Positions 23,994-34,174 of a DNA stretch of 64,000 nucleotides are shown here, piece after piece. Each line of letters opens with the position of its first letter. Position 1 is the first letter of the stretch. The stretch is from Platanthera guangdongensis (lineage: Eukaryota; Streptophyta; Magnoliopsida; Asparagales; Orchidaceae). Under the pieces are notes generated by a model. It had not been told where the DNA came from. It was given only the letters and a program-made list of their open reading frames with translations, and did not search any database. Both the position numbers and the translations under genes were made by a program. The DNA lies in contig CM077162.1 in assembly GCA_039583875.1 (NCBI GenBank), positions 69,577,935-69,641,934 of the forward strand. The letters run 5' to 3'.

Positions 23994-25048
23994 TGTAACG
24001 CCTCCATCCGTCACATGGAATATAACGGTGTGTCCGGCCGGGGCCCCACACCATATTCCACAGACAAACGACGGAATTACGTGTGGAAATCAAAATCTCA
24101 TCAACTCATGTCCTAACTCAAAGCATTCTAGCACAACATTTTAAGTTATATGAACTCATCACAGCGAATGTCCACTACATATATAAATGGCACATATATA
24201 TATAAACCAGGAATGTATACAACACACACACACTCTCATGGCCTTAAGGCCTTACAAGTTGCTCTTTACAAAAATATATAATTTCATACATCGGCACGCA
24301 GGCCGGCCACACATGAAATCCAAGCATTCTTCGCACGACCTTCAAGGGACTTAAGCAGAAAGCCTTTATTCCGCTCAATTCCAGTCAATTCAATTTACCA
24401 GCACCTGTAAATAGACATCCACCCCAAGAGCGGTAAACAAAGTAACGGTCAGCATTAGCTGACCAATTATAATGACCCTACCCCTTACTCGGGGCAGTGG
24501 GTTCCTTCCCTATATGCGTTGCAAACATAATATCTATCAATCATAACAAGTGCACTCAGGAACAACAAAATCACAAACGCCGGTGTCAACCAGACGCTCC
24601 GTGCACTCAGGGAACCTTACGGTGTACCAGACTTCGTGGCAACACCACCGATCAGAGAATTATTAACTTGTTGGCTGGCCGGTCCTAGTCACCCCCAACC
24701 CGCAGACTGGGAGCATTCCACCCAAACCACTCAGAGGTGATAATCTCACGGCAAACTTGAGCATTAATAGATCGACCCACAACTGTGGTGCAGCAAGTAG
24801 GGTCTGCCTCGCGTCCTACCAAACATTGCCACCAATCGACCTCCCAAAACAACCAGGGGCAGGTTATCCTTTCCCATGCTCAAACCGTCAGTAGCGCACG
24901 ACTAGACGTGGTCAGCCATCCGTCCTGTTAGCCGCAGCTTTTCGCTCTCCCAGAGCAATTATCACTCACAGCCCTCACACCACAAGAGCTTAAGCAAATC
25001 ATCCAATATCCACACACCCATACATCCATACAAAACATCCGTACCTAC
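23994..25048 (-). repeat. 5' LTR of gypsy E, truncated by C3
   Basis: Matches the first ~1.05 kb of 20237-22256. Similarity stops at CCATACAAAACATCC followed by a few bases, where C3 begins. The missing ~1 kb would be expected beyond the N gap but is not there. Confidence 0.9.
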
Positions 25049-25417
25049 TGTTGAAGTATTAGACCGGGCGGCCTTCCGTCTTGTCTAGCAGTTTATTGAC
25101 CGAGCGGTCTAGCGGTCTCACTCGGAAGCCTGGAGACCGGGCGTCTATCGGTCTCCATTGCGGCCTGTGCTTATCCCGCTGGAGTTGCCGAGCGGTTAAC
25201 TCATTTGTCTAACCGCGCGGCCTGTGCGGTCTCCTTTATTTCTAGCCGCTCAGCACTGTACATGTTTAGTCCCACATTGTTTGTTTGTACTCTCTCATAT
25301 CTCCCCATTCTATAAAAGGGAGGTCATACCTTTGTAAATGATATCTTTTTGGGATAATAAAATTTGAATTATTCAAAATTCTATCTGTTTGTCCTTGCAT
25401 GTTCGCTACTTTCTACA
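25049..25417 (+). repeat. 5' LTR of copia element C3
   Basis: Starts TGTTGAAGTA and ends TTTCTACA directly before the primer site. It shares with C1 and C2 (which lie in reverse) the CTATAAAAGGGAGG TATA region near 25312, the polyadenylation-like GATAATAAAATTTGAATTATT stretch (split by my reading near 25352) and the GACCGnGCGGTCT palindromes in U3. 369 bp. Confidence 0.92.
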
Positions 25418-25429
25418 TGGTATCAGAGG
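25418..25429 (+). promoter_or_regulatory. Primer-binding site of C3
   Basis: TGGTATCAGAGG, 11 of 12 bases of the initiator-Met complement, same as in C2. Confidence 0.93.
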
Positions 25430-25896
25430 ACACAGTCTTTTCCTCCTGATTGTGTGCGCTCTCTGATTCTCGCGGCTTGTTTCTGCTTTACGCGACCTGT
25501 CTTCGCGGCTTGCCTTCTCTTCTGTCCGCTTCCCTGTTCACGCGGCTTGTTTCTCCTTGCTTCTCTTCTCCTGCTGCTATTCGCCGCCGCGACTTGTTTA
25601 GTTGTCGCTGCCCACTGGTTCCTTCTAGCCTCTCCAGCTTCCTAGTCGTTGCGGCTGCTTCTGTTCGCCCTGACGTGCGACTTGTTGTTGTCGCTGATTC
25701 TTGCTTTCTCTTCTCTTCTGTTCGCTCGGACTTTTCAGTACGCGCGACCTCTTCCCCGCTGTGCCTTTGTCTGCTTCTTGGCGCTTGTGTTCGCGCGACT
25801 TCTTCCTTTAAACCGCTGCGGTTTCACGTGGGTTGCTCTCCTTTTTCCTCTCCCCGCGGCTTCTTCTTCTTCTCGCACGGTTTCTTGCTGTTTTCT
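25430..25896 (+). other. C3 leader with CGCGRCTTG repeats
   Basis: CGCGGCTTG, CGCGACTTG and variants recur at least seven times before the gag start codon. It is homologous to the C1 and C2 leaders. Overlapping open frames are Leu/Ser/Cys-rich artefacts. Confidence 0.75.
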
Positions 25897-26426
25897 ATGA
25901 CTACTTCCGGTCTCACCACCACCCCCATTCTCTCCACCACTCCTGCAGCTCCTTTCTCCACCTCCTCCTTCGGGCAACCTTGGCACGCTTTCTACGCTTG
26001 TTGGCTCCAACTATCCCGATTGGAGCGTTTCTTTCACCTTTCTTCTTCGCTCTCAGCGCAAGCGTCATCACCTCACCGATGACCCTCCTCCTCGTACTCT
26101 CCTGAGTTTGATGACTGGGATGCGAGTGATGCTCTTGTCCGCACTTGGATGGCCAACAACCTCTCCTGATGAGTGCCTTCCCGTCATTCGCCATGATGAG
26201 ACGGTCAAGGCCGCCTGGCTTCACCTTGCTGCTCTCTATTCGAAGGCGGCACAACGTCCCAACAAATTTAACTCTCTCTATGCGGACCTCTTCTCCTGTC
26301 CTCCATGTCTCCTGCTGCGGCTTATCAGCAGCTTCAGGCTCTTCTCGGTGCTGGAGATCCTCCAGAATCTGCCCCTTCTCCGCGGACTTGGCCTAACAGA
26401 CAAACACTTCTAGGAACTCCTGGTTT
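25897..26426 (+). pseudogene. C3 gag 5' part, frameshifted, cut by gap
   Basis: Starts MTTSGLTTTPILSTTPAAPF and reads, across frameshifts, through a UBN2-type copia gag: SNYPDWSVSFTFLLRSQRKR, DALVRTWMANNLSPDE and DETVKAAWLHLAALYSKAAQ, then QRPNKFNSLYADLF. The W..D/W and AAWLHL..LY blocks are the usual landmarks of copia capsids. The reading frame changes near 25985 and 26050-26110, and the sequence runs into N at 26427. This is the only family C copy in the window that shows gag. Confidence 0.8.
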
Positions 26427-26926
26427 NNNNNNNNNNNNNNNNNNNNNNNNNNNNNNNNNNNNNNNNNNNNNNNNNNNNNNNNNNNNNNNNNNNNNNNNNN
26501 NNNNNNNNNNNNNNNNNNNNNNNNNNNNNNNNNNNNNNNNNNNNNNNNNNNNNNNNNNNNNNNNNNNNNNNNNNNNNNNNNNNNNNNNNNNNNNNNNNNN
26601 NNNNNNNNNNNNNNNNNNNNNNNNNNNNNNNNNNNNNNNNNNNNNNNNNNNNNNNNNNNNNNNNNNNNNNNNNNNNNNNNNNNNNNNNNNNNNNNNNNNN
26701 NNNNNNNNNNNNNNNNNNNNNNNNNNNNNNNNNNNNNNNNNNNNNNNNNNNNNNNNNNNNNNNNNNNNNNNNNNNNNNNNNNNNNNNNNNNNNNNNNNNN
26801 NNNNNNNNNNNNNNNNNNNNNNNNNNNNNNNNNNNNNNNNNNNNNNNNNNNNNNNNNNNNNNNNNNNNNNNNNNNNNNNNNNNNNNNNNNNNNNNNNNNN
26901 NNNNNNNNNNNNNNNNNNNNNNNNNN
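26427..26926. other. Assembly gap, 500 N
   Basis: Exactly 500 undetermined bases, a customary placeholder length, so the true distance is unknown. It separates C3 gag from the middle of a family A ORF3. The rest of C3, the rest of the E 5' LTR and most of one A unit should lie in it. Confidence 0.98.
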
Positions 26927-29640
26927 TCAGAACCAACAAAGATTTGGAAGAAGGAAGTTCTTGATTCCTTAATGGAGCTGCTGTAGATGAATATGGATAC
27001 AGAATCAAATCCAGAGTTCATGGATCTAAGGTCAAGATTTCTCCAAAAAGTCTGAGGAAAGGTACTCCAGCTACCCAAAACTCAAGATGAAGAAGAAGTG
27101 TAACTGCTTCAAAGACCAGGGAAGCTTTAACCTGGTGTGGTCTTGATCCTAAGATGAAGATAGGATCTGTCTTTAACAGGAAAGGCATGAACAGTCAAGG
27201 AAAATTCATGTCTGAAATTGTGGGCAAGGTTATTCTCAGTAAGCCAGGAGGGCATGACAGGGTGTCTGCCTCTATGTTGAAATTATGACAAGAATAATCT
27301 TTACTCTAAGAATAGACTGGTCTCAAGTGGTGTATGAGAAAATCAAGAAGAGTCTGAAGAAGCCCAACCTGGGCAGAATACTTAGTCTCTACCTAGCTGG
27401 TACCATACCAGAGGTAATGAATACAACTGCAGGAAGTAAGATCAATCACATGAGAAAGATGGATCAAAGGATCTTTTCCAGATGGGACAGGGTATTGTCC
27501 AAGGAAATACCAACTCCAGATAAGCCAGTTACTAAGAAAGATTTTCCTCCAAGGAAGAAAAGGAAGACAGCTGCTGTGACACAGGAGTCCTCCAGCAGTT
27601 CAGGGAGTGAAGAACAAGTTGTTTTCACTCCTGATGCTCAAGAGGAAGTGGCTGCAGAGAAGACCCCTGCTGCTCAAGATGAAGCTGAGATCCAGGGGGA
27701 GCTGCCTCAAGCTAGCCCCATCCATAGGGATCACAGCCAGGGGGAGCTTCCAGTAGTAGAAGAACCATCTACTCTGGACAGTGAGCAAGCCACATCATTA
27801 TCCAAGAGGTACTCACTGACCTAAAAACTTTAGACTATATTATAGAAGATGCTAATTTGTCTGATGTCCCTCAGCAAACTCAGCTAGACAGTCAAGTTCC
27901 AGATGTTGTTTTAGAAGACACATCTACTGTAGTTCAAGATGATACTTCTCAAGTGGTTGAAGAACCAAGAACTTCTCCTGCCCAGTCTCCACCTGAATAT
28001 ACAATGGAAGATTTGTTTCTAAATCTAGATCAAGAAGATTTTGATATGGATAAGGATGCTGCTGCTGAAGATAAGAGTGCTGCTGCTGAGGGGGGAGCAC
28101 ATGGAAGTTCTGGAAGAGCCTATTAGGCAAGAACCTGAGAAGGCAACTGCTGTGCAAGCTGACAAACCTCCAAGCCCTAAGGAAAGGGTTGAAATAGCCA
28201 GCACTTCAGAATCTGAAGAAGATGAGGCTGCACAGGCTAAGAGGAAGAAATTATATGTTTTTAAAAGAAGAAGCCAGAGTTACAAGAAAGCCTTGCAATC
28301 TATTGCTCCACAGCCTATAGTCCAACAAGCTCCAACTGTTGACTATAGTGCTTTACTGATTGCACTACAGATAAAAATGGATGAACAAAGGAAAGCCATA
28401 GAGGCTTATGTGGATGAAGGGCATAAGACCCTACAGTTTGACCTGGCCCAAGAAATAAAGTCTATAAGATTTGAGATGAACCTTAATAAGAAGGAGATGA
28501 ATGAATACTTCCACAAGGGTGGTAATGCTGTTGTGTATCTGGCTAGACACCAAGAGAAGATCAAAGCACAGGTAGATGATATAGCATTGAAGCAAGGGTA
28601 TGTACTGGAAAATCAGTTAAGGATGAATGACAACTTGACTGCTTCACACAATGCTATAGTCACTGAAATGAAGAATAAGACTGCTGAACCTTCTACATCT
28701 GCTGCTGCAGTTAAGGCTGACTTTGATAAAGTCTTTCAAGCTGAGATTACTGCTGTTAAGTCTGCTATTAAAGATTCTCAAAAAGTCATCTCTGAACAAC
28801 TTACAAAGCTGAAACCCTTCTTTAAAGAGGGAATCAGGTATTTGGATAGTCAGATAAGGTTTCAAAAGGATGATGTCAGAGACCATATGGCCAGAGAAGT
28901 CATAAAGGGGGAGAGAGTATTAGTCAAAGCTAGCTCTGACCATGCCAAATGGATATCTAACTCCATCAGAGCTACACTGGGCTGTCCTCCACTCTGTGAT
29001 GATGACAATGTTGCTGAATCAGGAATTCAACTGCATATCTTGGAGGTGAGCAAGCAGAGTAGCTCAAGTGATTTATCCACCTCCAGATTTTGACATGGTT
29101 CAAGCAGATGTCAGCACAATGTATAGCCCAACTGAGGGCAAGGCCAATGTTCATATTAAAAAGGTTGTTCAATCTATTTCTGTAGCTCTGCAAGAGGCTA
29201 TGAACAAAGAAGAAGAGGCAAGGTTGTCAAAGAAGAGGTTTAGGGAACAAGCAGAACAAAAGCCAGATTTTGAACAATGGAGCCCTACCTCTAGAAATAT
29301 AATTCTAACTGCCTGAAAAGCTGCCAAAGACAACATGAATGACAGGAACAAATGGTTCTCTGAGGCAGAATGGAGAAAGCATGAGATCAGGCAGGAGGCA
29401 ATAGTACAATTCAGAAGGAAGGCTAAGATGGGAAAGCTACCTCCTACTGCTGTGGAGCCTAGCAAGTACTTCCCCAAGCCATATCACTACTTTGAGAGGC
29501 AGAAAATCAAAGCAGAAGAGTTGAAGAAGAAGGACTTAAAAGGCAAGAAGCCTGTTGATGCTGAAACCACTGAAGCTCCTGTCAAAGCTCAAGTCCAATC
29601 TAGCAAAGGCATTGTTATCAAAGAACCAGACCAGAAATAG
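26927..29640 (+). pseudogene. ORF3 of upstream family A unit, truncated and frameshifted
   Basis: Homologous throughout to the ORF3 at 37860-40700. It enters from the gap at a position matching ~38007 and ends KGIVIKEPDQK at 29640. The parts are a conserved N-terminal domain (KKPNLGRILSLYLAG), a basic PPRKKRKT motif at about 27545-27568, an acidic Glu/Gln-rich linker, the basic KKLYVFKRRSQSYKKALQ, a coiled-coil-prone region, and a basic C-terminal part (NKWFSEAEWRKHEIRQEAIV). Frameshifts near 27080, 27270, 27820, 28110 and 29030, plus a stop at ~29314, break it. It keeps Gln at two positions where the downstream copy has TAA. Confidence 0.9.
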
Positions 29641-29938
29641 ATTAGGAATTGACTTGAAGATTGTTGTAATCTTTTGAATGAAATACATTTTTGTAAACCA
29701 TTAAAGATGTATTAGAAAAATGTTAGAACAATATATGATAAATATATTTCATGATTGTTCTGAGAATTTGTCTATTTCTTGTTTGTTCTGCAATGTTGAA
29801 TGTGTATACATGTGTGAAATATTACATGTTTATGTTTACCCTGCTGTTTATAATTTGCTTTACATCATTTTGTAATTTTAATTATGAATGGTGTATATCA
29901 TTGACTAAGGGTTATGACTTCTCCAAATAGGGGGAGAT
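29641..29938 (+). other. 3' untranslated region and polypurine tract of upstream A unit
   Basis: AT-rich tail with no coding potential, ending CCAAATAGGGGGAGAT (purine tract, about 29923-29938) directly before the LTR terminus TGTTGGG. The same tract precedes the LTR at 41007, and in reverse follows the LTR at 62970. Confidence 0.88.
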
Positions 29939-30081
29939 TGTTGGGTGCATTGGTCAAATGTACCTGATTTGAAGAAGCCTCACCCAACTCAATGATATAC
30001 ATCATAATGTATTTGATGTATGTTTGAGTTACTTGTGCAGGTTAAGAAATCACTGGACTGAAGCAAAAGTTTCTAAGTCCA

Positions 30082-31012
30082 TGTGTCGACACCCAGAGGG
30101 AAAGTGTCGACACTTAAGAAAGCTTGTGTCGACACCCAGACAAGCAGTGTCGACACTTGGAGTCGTTGTGTCGACACCTGGGATGCAGAGTCGACACCAG
30201 ACAGAAAGTGTCGACACTTGGAGCTGTGTCGACACTCAGTGAAGAAAAGTGCAGACAGAAAGTGTCGACACAAGGAGCTGTGTCGACACCCAGTGAAGCT
30301 GTGTCTACATCAGAAAGTGTCGACACTTGGAGCTGTGTCGACACTCAGCAAAAGTCTGCAGAGTCTAAGTACAAGTGTCGACACTCAACACAATGTGTCG
30401 ACACTATACAGAAGAGTCAGCACTTGAAGCATGTATCGACACTCAACACAATGTGTCGACACTCAACAGAAGAGTCAGCATTTGAAGTATGTGTCGACAC
30501 TTATAACAATGTGTCGACACACAGCTGAAGACTCAACACTGGAAGAAAGTGTCGACACATGGAGCTGTGTCGACACTTAGCAAAGAACAAAAAGAACAAC
30601 AAATTATTCTAAGTACAAGTGTCGACACTATGGGAATGTGTCGACACTCAGCTGAAGTCTCAACAACAAGAAGGTGTGTCGACACAAGGAGCTGTGTCGA
30701 CACTCAGCAAGATTCAACATAGAAGACTATGTGTCGACACCAAGATGCAGTGTCGACACTTGACAGATTCAACACAAGAAGATGTGTCGACACAAAGGAG
30801 ATGTGTCGACACATAGAAGAATTCAGCAAAAGCTAGAAGAACAAGTACTTGTGTCGACACTCAATTTCAGTGTCGACACATGAAGAAGAATCTGTGTCGA
30901 GACATACAAGGAGTTATGTTGACACCTTGTAGACTTGTGTCGACACTTACACAACATGTGTCGACACTTGGACTATAAGTGTCGACACTTTAAGACAGAA
31001 AGTCTCGACACT
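30082..31012. repeat. GTGTCGACAC palindrome array (about 31 exact copies)
   Basis: By my count about 31 exact copies of GTGTCGACAC in ~930 bp, plus one-base variants such as GTATCGACAC. They come mostly in pairs whose starts are 18-22 bp apart (for example joined by TTGGAGCT or AAGGAGCT), with ~40-60 bp between pairs. Confidence 0.96.
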
Positions 31013-31143
31013 TACTTACTGTTAGAGATTTTCAAGAAGTGACTGGATGACATGACAGCTGCCGTTCCAGCCGGTCTACAGCAACTGTCAGAGATGTCAG
31101 AAGTCAGTTATGAACCGGACCAGCCGGTTACCATGAAGAAGGC

Positions 31144-31152
31144 CTATAAATA
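31144..31152 (+). promoter_or_regulatory. LTR TATA box
   Basis: CTATAAATA in CCTATAAATAGGC, ~130 bp after the palindrome array. The second LTR has the identical box at 42170-42178. Confidence 0.85.
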
Positions 31153-32135
31153 GGCACCCACAGTTTACAGAAACTGGTGTGGAAAGAGTTGATCAAGTGA
31201 TTAACAAGTGGTACAGATTATTCAAGTAATCAGAAAAGTGGTATACTTAGTATCAACACAAGAAGATCTTGCAGTCCAAGTGCAGATCTAAGAAGTTGGA
31301 GAGAGAGGGCTCCATCCAAGAAATCAGCCTCTGGAACTAGGCTGAGAAGAAGGATTCAGATTCAATTTTGATTCTTAAGAAGCAGAGGTCAAGGAACAAC
31401 TGCAGAGGATTCAGTCTTATTCAGTTCTACTCAAGAAGCTTTGAAGAAAGCTAAGTCAGATTGGATTCAGCTGAGTTCTTCCAAGAACTCATCAATAATC
31501 TCTCAACTCCCCTCTTATCTTTCTGAGTTGTAGAGTTATAATTTGTAATATCTTTTTAACTTGTAGGATCCTTTGGATCTGAGTGATTTGTAAGCCTATA
31601 ATTATAAAGGCTGAGGGTAGGGCTTGTTAGCCTGAGTGTAGGAGATTGTGATCTCTGAGTGTAGGCCTTGTTGGCTGAGTGTAGGCCTTGGTTGGCTGAG
31701 TGTAGGCCTTGATTGGCTGAGTGTAGGCTTTGGGATAAAGCTGAGTTGTAAGGCTTTGGGCCTGAGGTGTAGGAACCAATTTGGGTTCTGAGACAGTGCA
31801 GGAGTTTGGCCGAATCTAGTACACTGCTAGATAGGCGAAGGGGGAAAGTGGATGTACCCATATCTTGGGGAACCACTATAAATCACTGTGTGCTGTACTG
31901 TGCTGAAATTGTTGCTGTGTATGCTGTGTTTGCTGTGATAAACTAGTTAGATTGCTGTGATATAACTGATTGCTGCCAATAAACTTAGAAAAGGATTAGG
32001 TCACCTATTCACCCCCCCCCTCTAGGTGTTTAGGTACCATATCTTTCATTCCTCAAAAAGGACTAACAGTCTGAGGAGATCCTGATTGGCAGATTCAGTC
32101 TAAGACAAATTACAGATTCAAGAAATTCAAGAACC

Positions 32136-34174
32136 ATGGGTTCCTCTGAGAATCACAAGCAATTGGGTTCCATGAAATTACCTCTATGCAGGAAAGAGAT
32201 ATTTGGGATCTGGAAGGAAAGGGTAAGACTATTTATGGAAGCCTCAGACCCTAGGATATACATCACAGTAAAGGAAGGGCCTTATGTGCCCATGAAGATA
32301 TCAGTTCTAGATGCAAATCAGAGAACCCCAAAGGATTTCTCTGAAATGATTAAGGATGAGATTGTCCTAGCCACCATGGACAAAAGGGCACAAAATATTA
32401 TAGTGAGTGCCATAGATGATGCAACTTTTCAGAATCTAATACACTGTAAGACAGCCAAAGAGATGTGGGACACTCTTATTGTGTATATGGAAGGTTCTGA
32501 AGAAGTTAGGCAAGATAGAAAATCCTTGCTAAATCAAGAGTATGAGAGTTTTAAACAAGGAAAGGGTGATAGCATAACTGAGTGCTATAAGAAGTTCTAC
32601 AGGATAGTGAATGAACTCATGTCTTATGGAAGAGAGTTCAGTAATTATGAACTAAATGACAAGTTCCTAAGGTCCCTAACTAAAGATTGGGACACCAAGA
32701 TCTGTGCCATTAGAGAAATGGCTAAGTTGGGAGAAATTCCTCCACCTACACTGTTTGGCAAGTTATTGTCTTATGAAATACAGTTGACAGTGAGAAAAGA
32801 GGAGGAGAAATCAACAAGAACTGAACACAAGGAAAGAACTGTAGCTTTCAAGACAGAAGCCTCCAGAAAGTACAAGAATAAGTCACCAACTCCACCTCCA
32901 AAGGTTGCTGAATCAGAGTCAGATGAGTCAGTCAGCACAAAATCTGAAAGCAGTGAAAGTGATGAAGACTTTGCTGCCTTTACTAGACATTTTCAGAAAT
33001 TCTTGAAGAAGAAACAGTGGAGGTCAAGGCCTTCTACTTCAAAGGGAAAAGAAGATTTTTATCAGGATAAAAAGGCTTCAAAGAAGGACAGGAAGAGGAC
33101 TAAATCTAGCAAGGCAACTGTTTAAAAAATAGTGTGTTATTGCTGCAATAGACAAGGCCATGTTGTTGCAGATTGTCCTGAGAAGAGAAAAGAGTCTAGT
33201 GACAGGAAGAAGACTCATTTCAAAGGCAAGAAAGAGAAGTCTTTTGTTGCCAAGAAGGAGAAGACTCTATCAGATATCTCTTCTTCAGAAACTGAGTCTG
33301 ATGCTGAGGCATACATAGGGCTGTTTGCTAAAGAAGAAGAAGAAGAATTCATGCAGATTATGGAGTCTATTTATGAACAAGAAGACTATCAGTGCCAAGG
33401 ACTGATGACATTGACTGAGAGTGACAAAATCCTGGAGCAGCCAGGACCCAGTAAGGTACAAAGTTCAACTTTAAGTTCAGTTTCTTGTGCCAGTACAGAA
33501 TAAGATTCATCTTCATCAAGTGATGAAAGTGTATCTGAGTCTCAGGATGATATTCATCAGCTGATAGATGAATATAAAGTGCTGTTGCAAGCTTATAAGA
33601 AGAGCAAGTCCCTAGCCAAAAGTCAGGCTAAGGAAATTGCTGATCTCAAAGCTGCTGCAACAAATTCTGAGAAGCTATTTGATCAAAAGCTTAATGAGAT
33701 AGCCAGACTAAAACACATAACAGTGATTCAGATGGGGACTATCACCTATAAGAATGATCAAATCAATAGTCTGGAGATTAATCTTCAGAAAGAGAGAGAG
33801 AGCTTGTTGCTAGGTTTTCTAAACCTAAGTCAGTGTTACCCATAATTGATGAATTTGTTCATCACAAGGGTAAAGCTGGACTGGGCTTTACTAGACCTGC
33901 AAGGACTGAGCAGTCCAAGTCCAAGGGTAAAGCCTCAACATTCAACAAGTCTGCTGTAGATAAGACAGCAAAGACAGTACCTAAGCAAAGGTACAATAAG
34001 TTTGAATGTTGGTGCTATGGCAAGGTTGTCCACTTTGCAATGGACTGTTGGCACAATGCTAGTGCCAAATTGAGTAGCAAATTACCTGTTGGAAAGCCAG
34101 TAGGTAGTTTTGTCAAGTTGCAAACTAACAAGTACCAAGGACCCAAGAATTCTTTGGGTTCTAAGGTTCATTAA
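32136..34174 (+). pseudogene. gag: Family A gag (capsid and two zinc knuckles), with stops and a frameshift
   Basis: ATG at 32136, 88 bp after the LTR. Residues ~1-230 form a UBN2-type copia capsid (NLIHCKTAKEMWDTLIVYME, ITECYKKFYRIVNELMSYGR). A Ser/Glu-rich stretch follows, then a zinc knuckle CYCCNRQGHVVADC near 33135-33175 and a second, damaged one (CWCYGKVVHFAMDC near 34007-34050, where the second Cys has moved). TAA stops lie in frame at 33123-33125 and 33501-33503. A frameshift falls in a GA run at ~33790-33802, and another TAA is at 34172-34174. The downstream pol continues in the last frame, so the ancestor was probably one gag-pol reading frame or a readthrough form. Confidence 0.92.

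Larger units (their letters stand above)
20237..25048 (-). mobile_element. Tekay/Del-like gypsy E with gag but no pol
   Basis: 3' LTR 20237-22256, internal region 22257-23993, and 5' LTR 23994 onward cut by C3 at 25049. The tRNA-Met primer site adjoins the 5' LTR. The minus-strand pol-end/purine-tract phrase AATTTCGGGACGAAATTT precedes the 3' LTR, as in Tekay/Del gypsy. The internal region is only ~1.74 kb and codes for a gag, so protease, RT, RNase H and integrase are all absent. It resembles gag-only TR-GAG non-autonomous elements described in plants. Confidence 0.85.
29939..32048 (+). mobile_element. Family A LTR shared by two tandem units
   Basis: Begins TGTTGGGTGC right after a purine tract and ends CTTTCA at 32048. 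The right-hand LTR (41007-43053) diverges at exactly the same bases. A coding 3' region lies to its left and gag-pol to its right, so it is the 3' LTR of one unit and the 5' LTR of the next. 2110 bp. The order is palindrome array, AACCGG...CCGGTT pair (about 31112-31130), TATA box, then CTGAGTGTAGG repeats (31580-31740) and a CTATTCACCCCCCCCC stretch near the end. Confidence 0.95.

Noticed and set aside
26305..27078. ~220-codon frames crossing 26427-26926
   Set aside because: They run through 500 undetermined bases.
30082..31012. CRISPR array
   Set aside because: Repeat is only 10 bp and palindromic, spacers vary and are shared between copies, in a plant LTR and with no cas genes.
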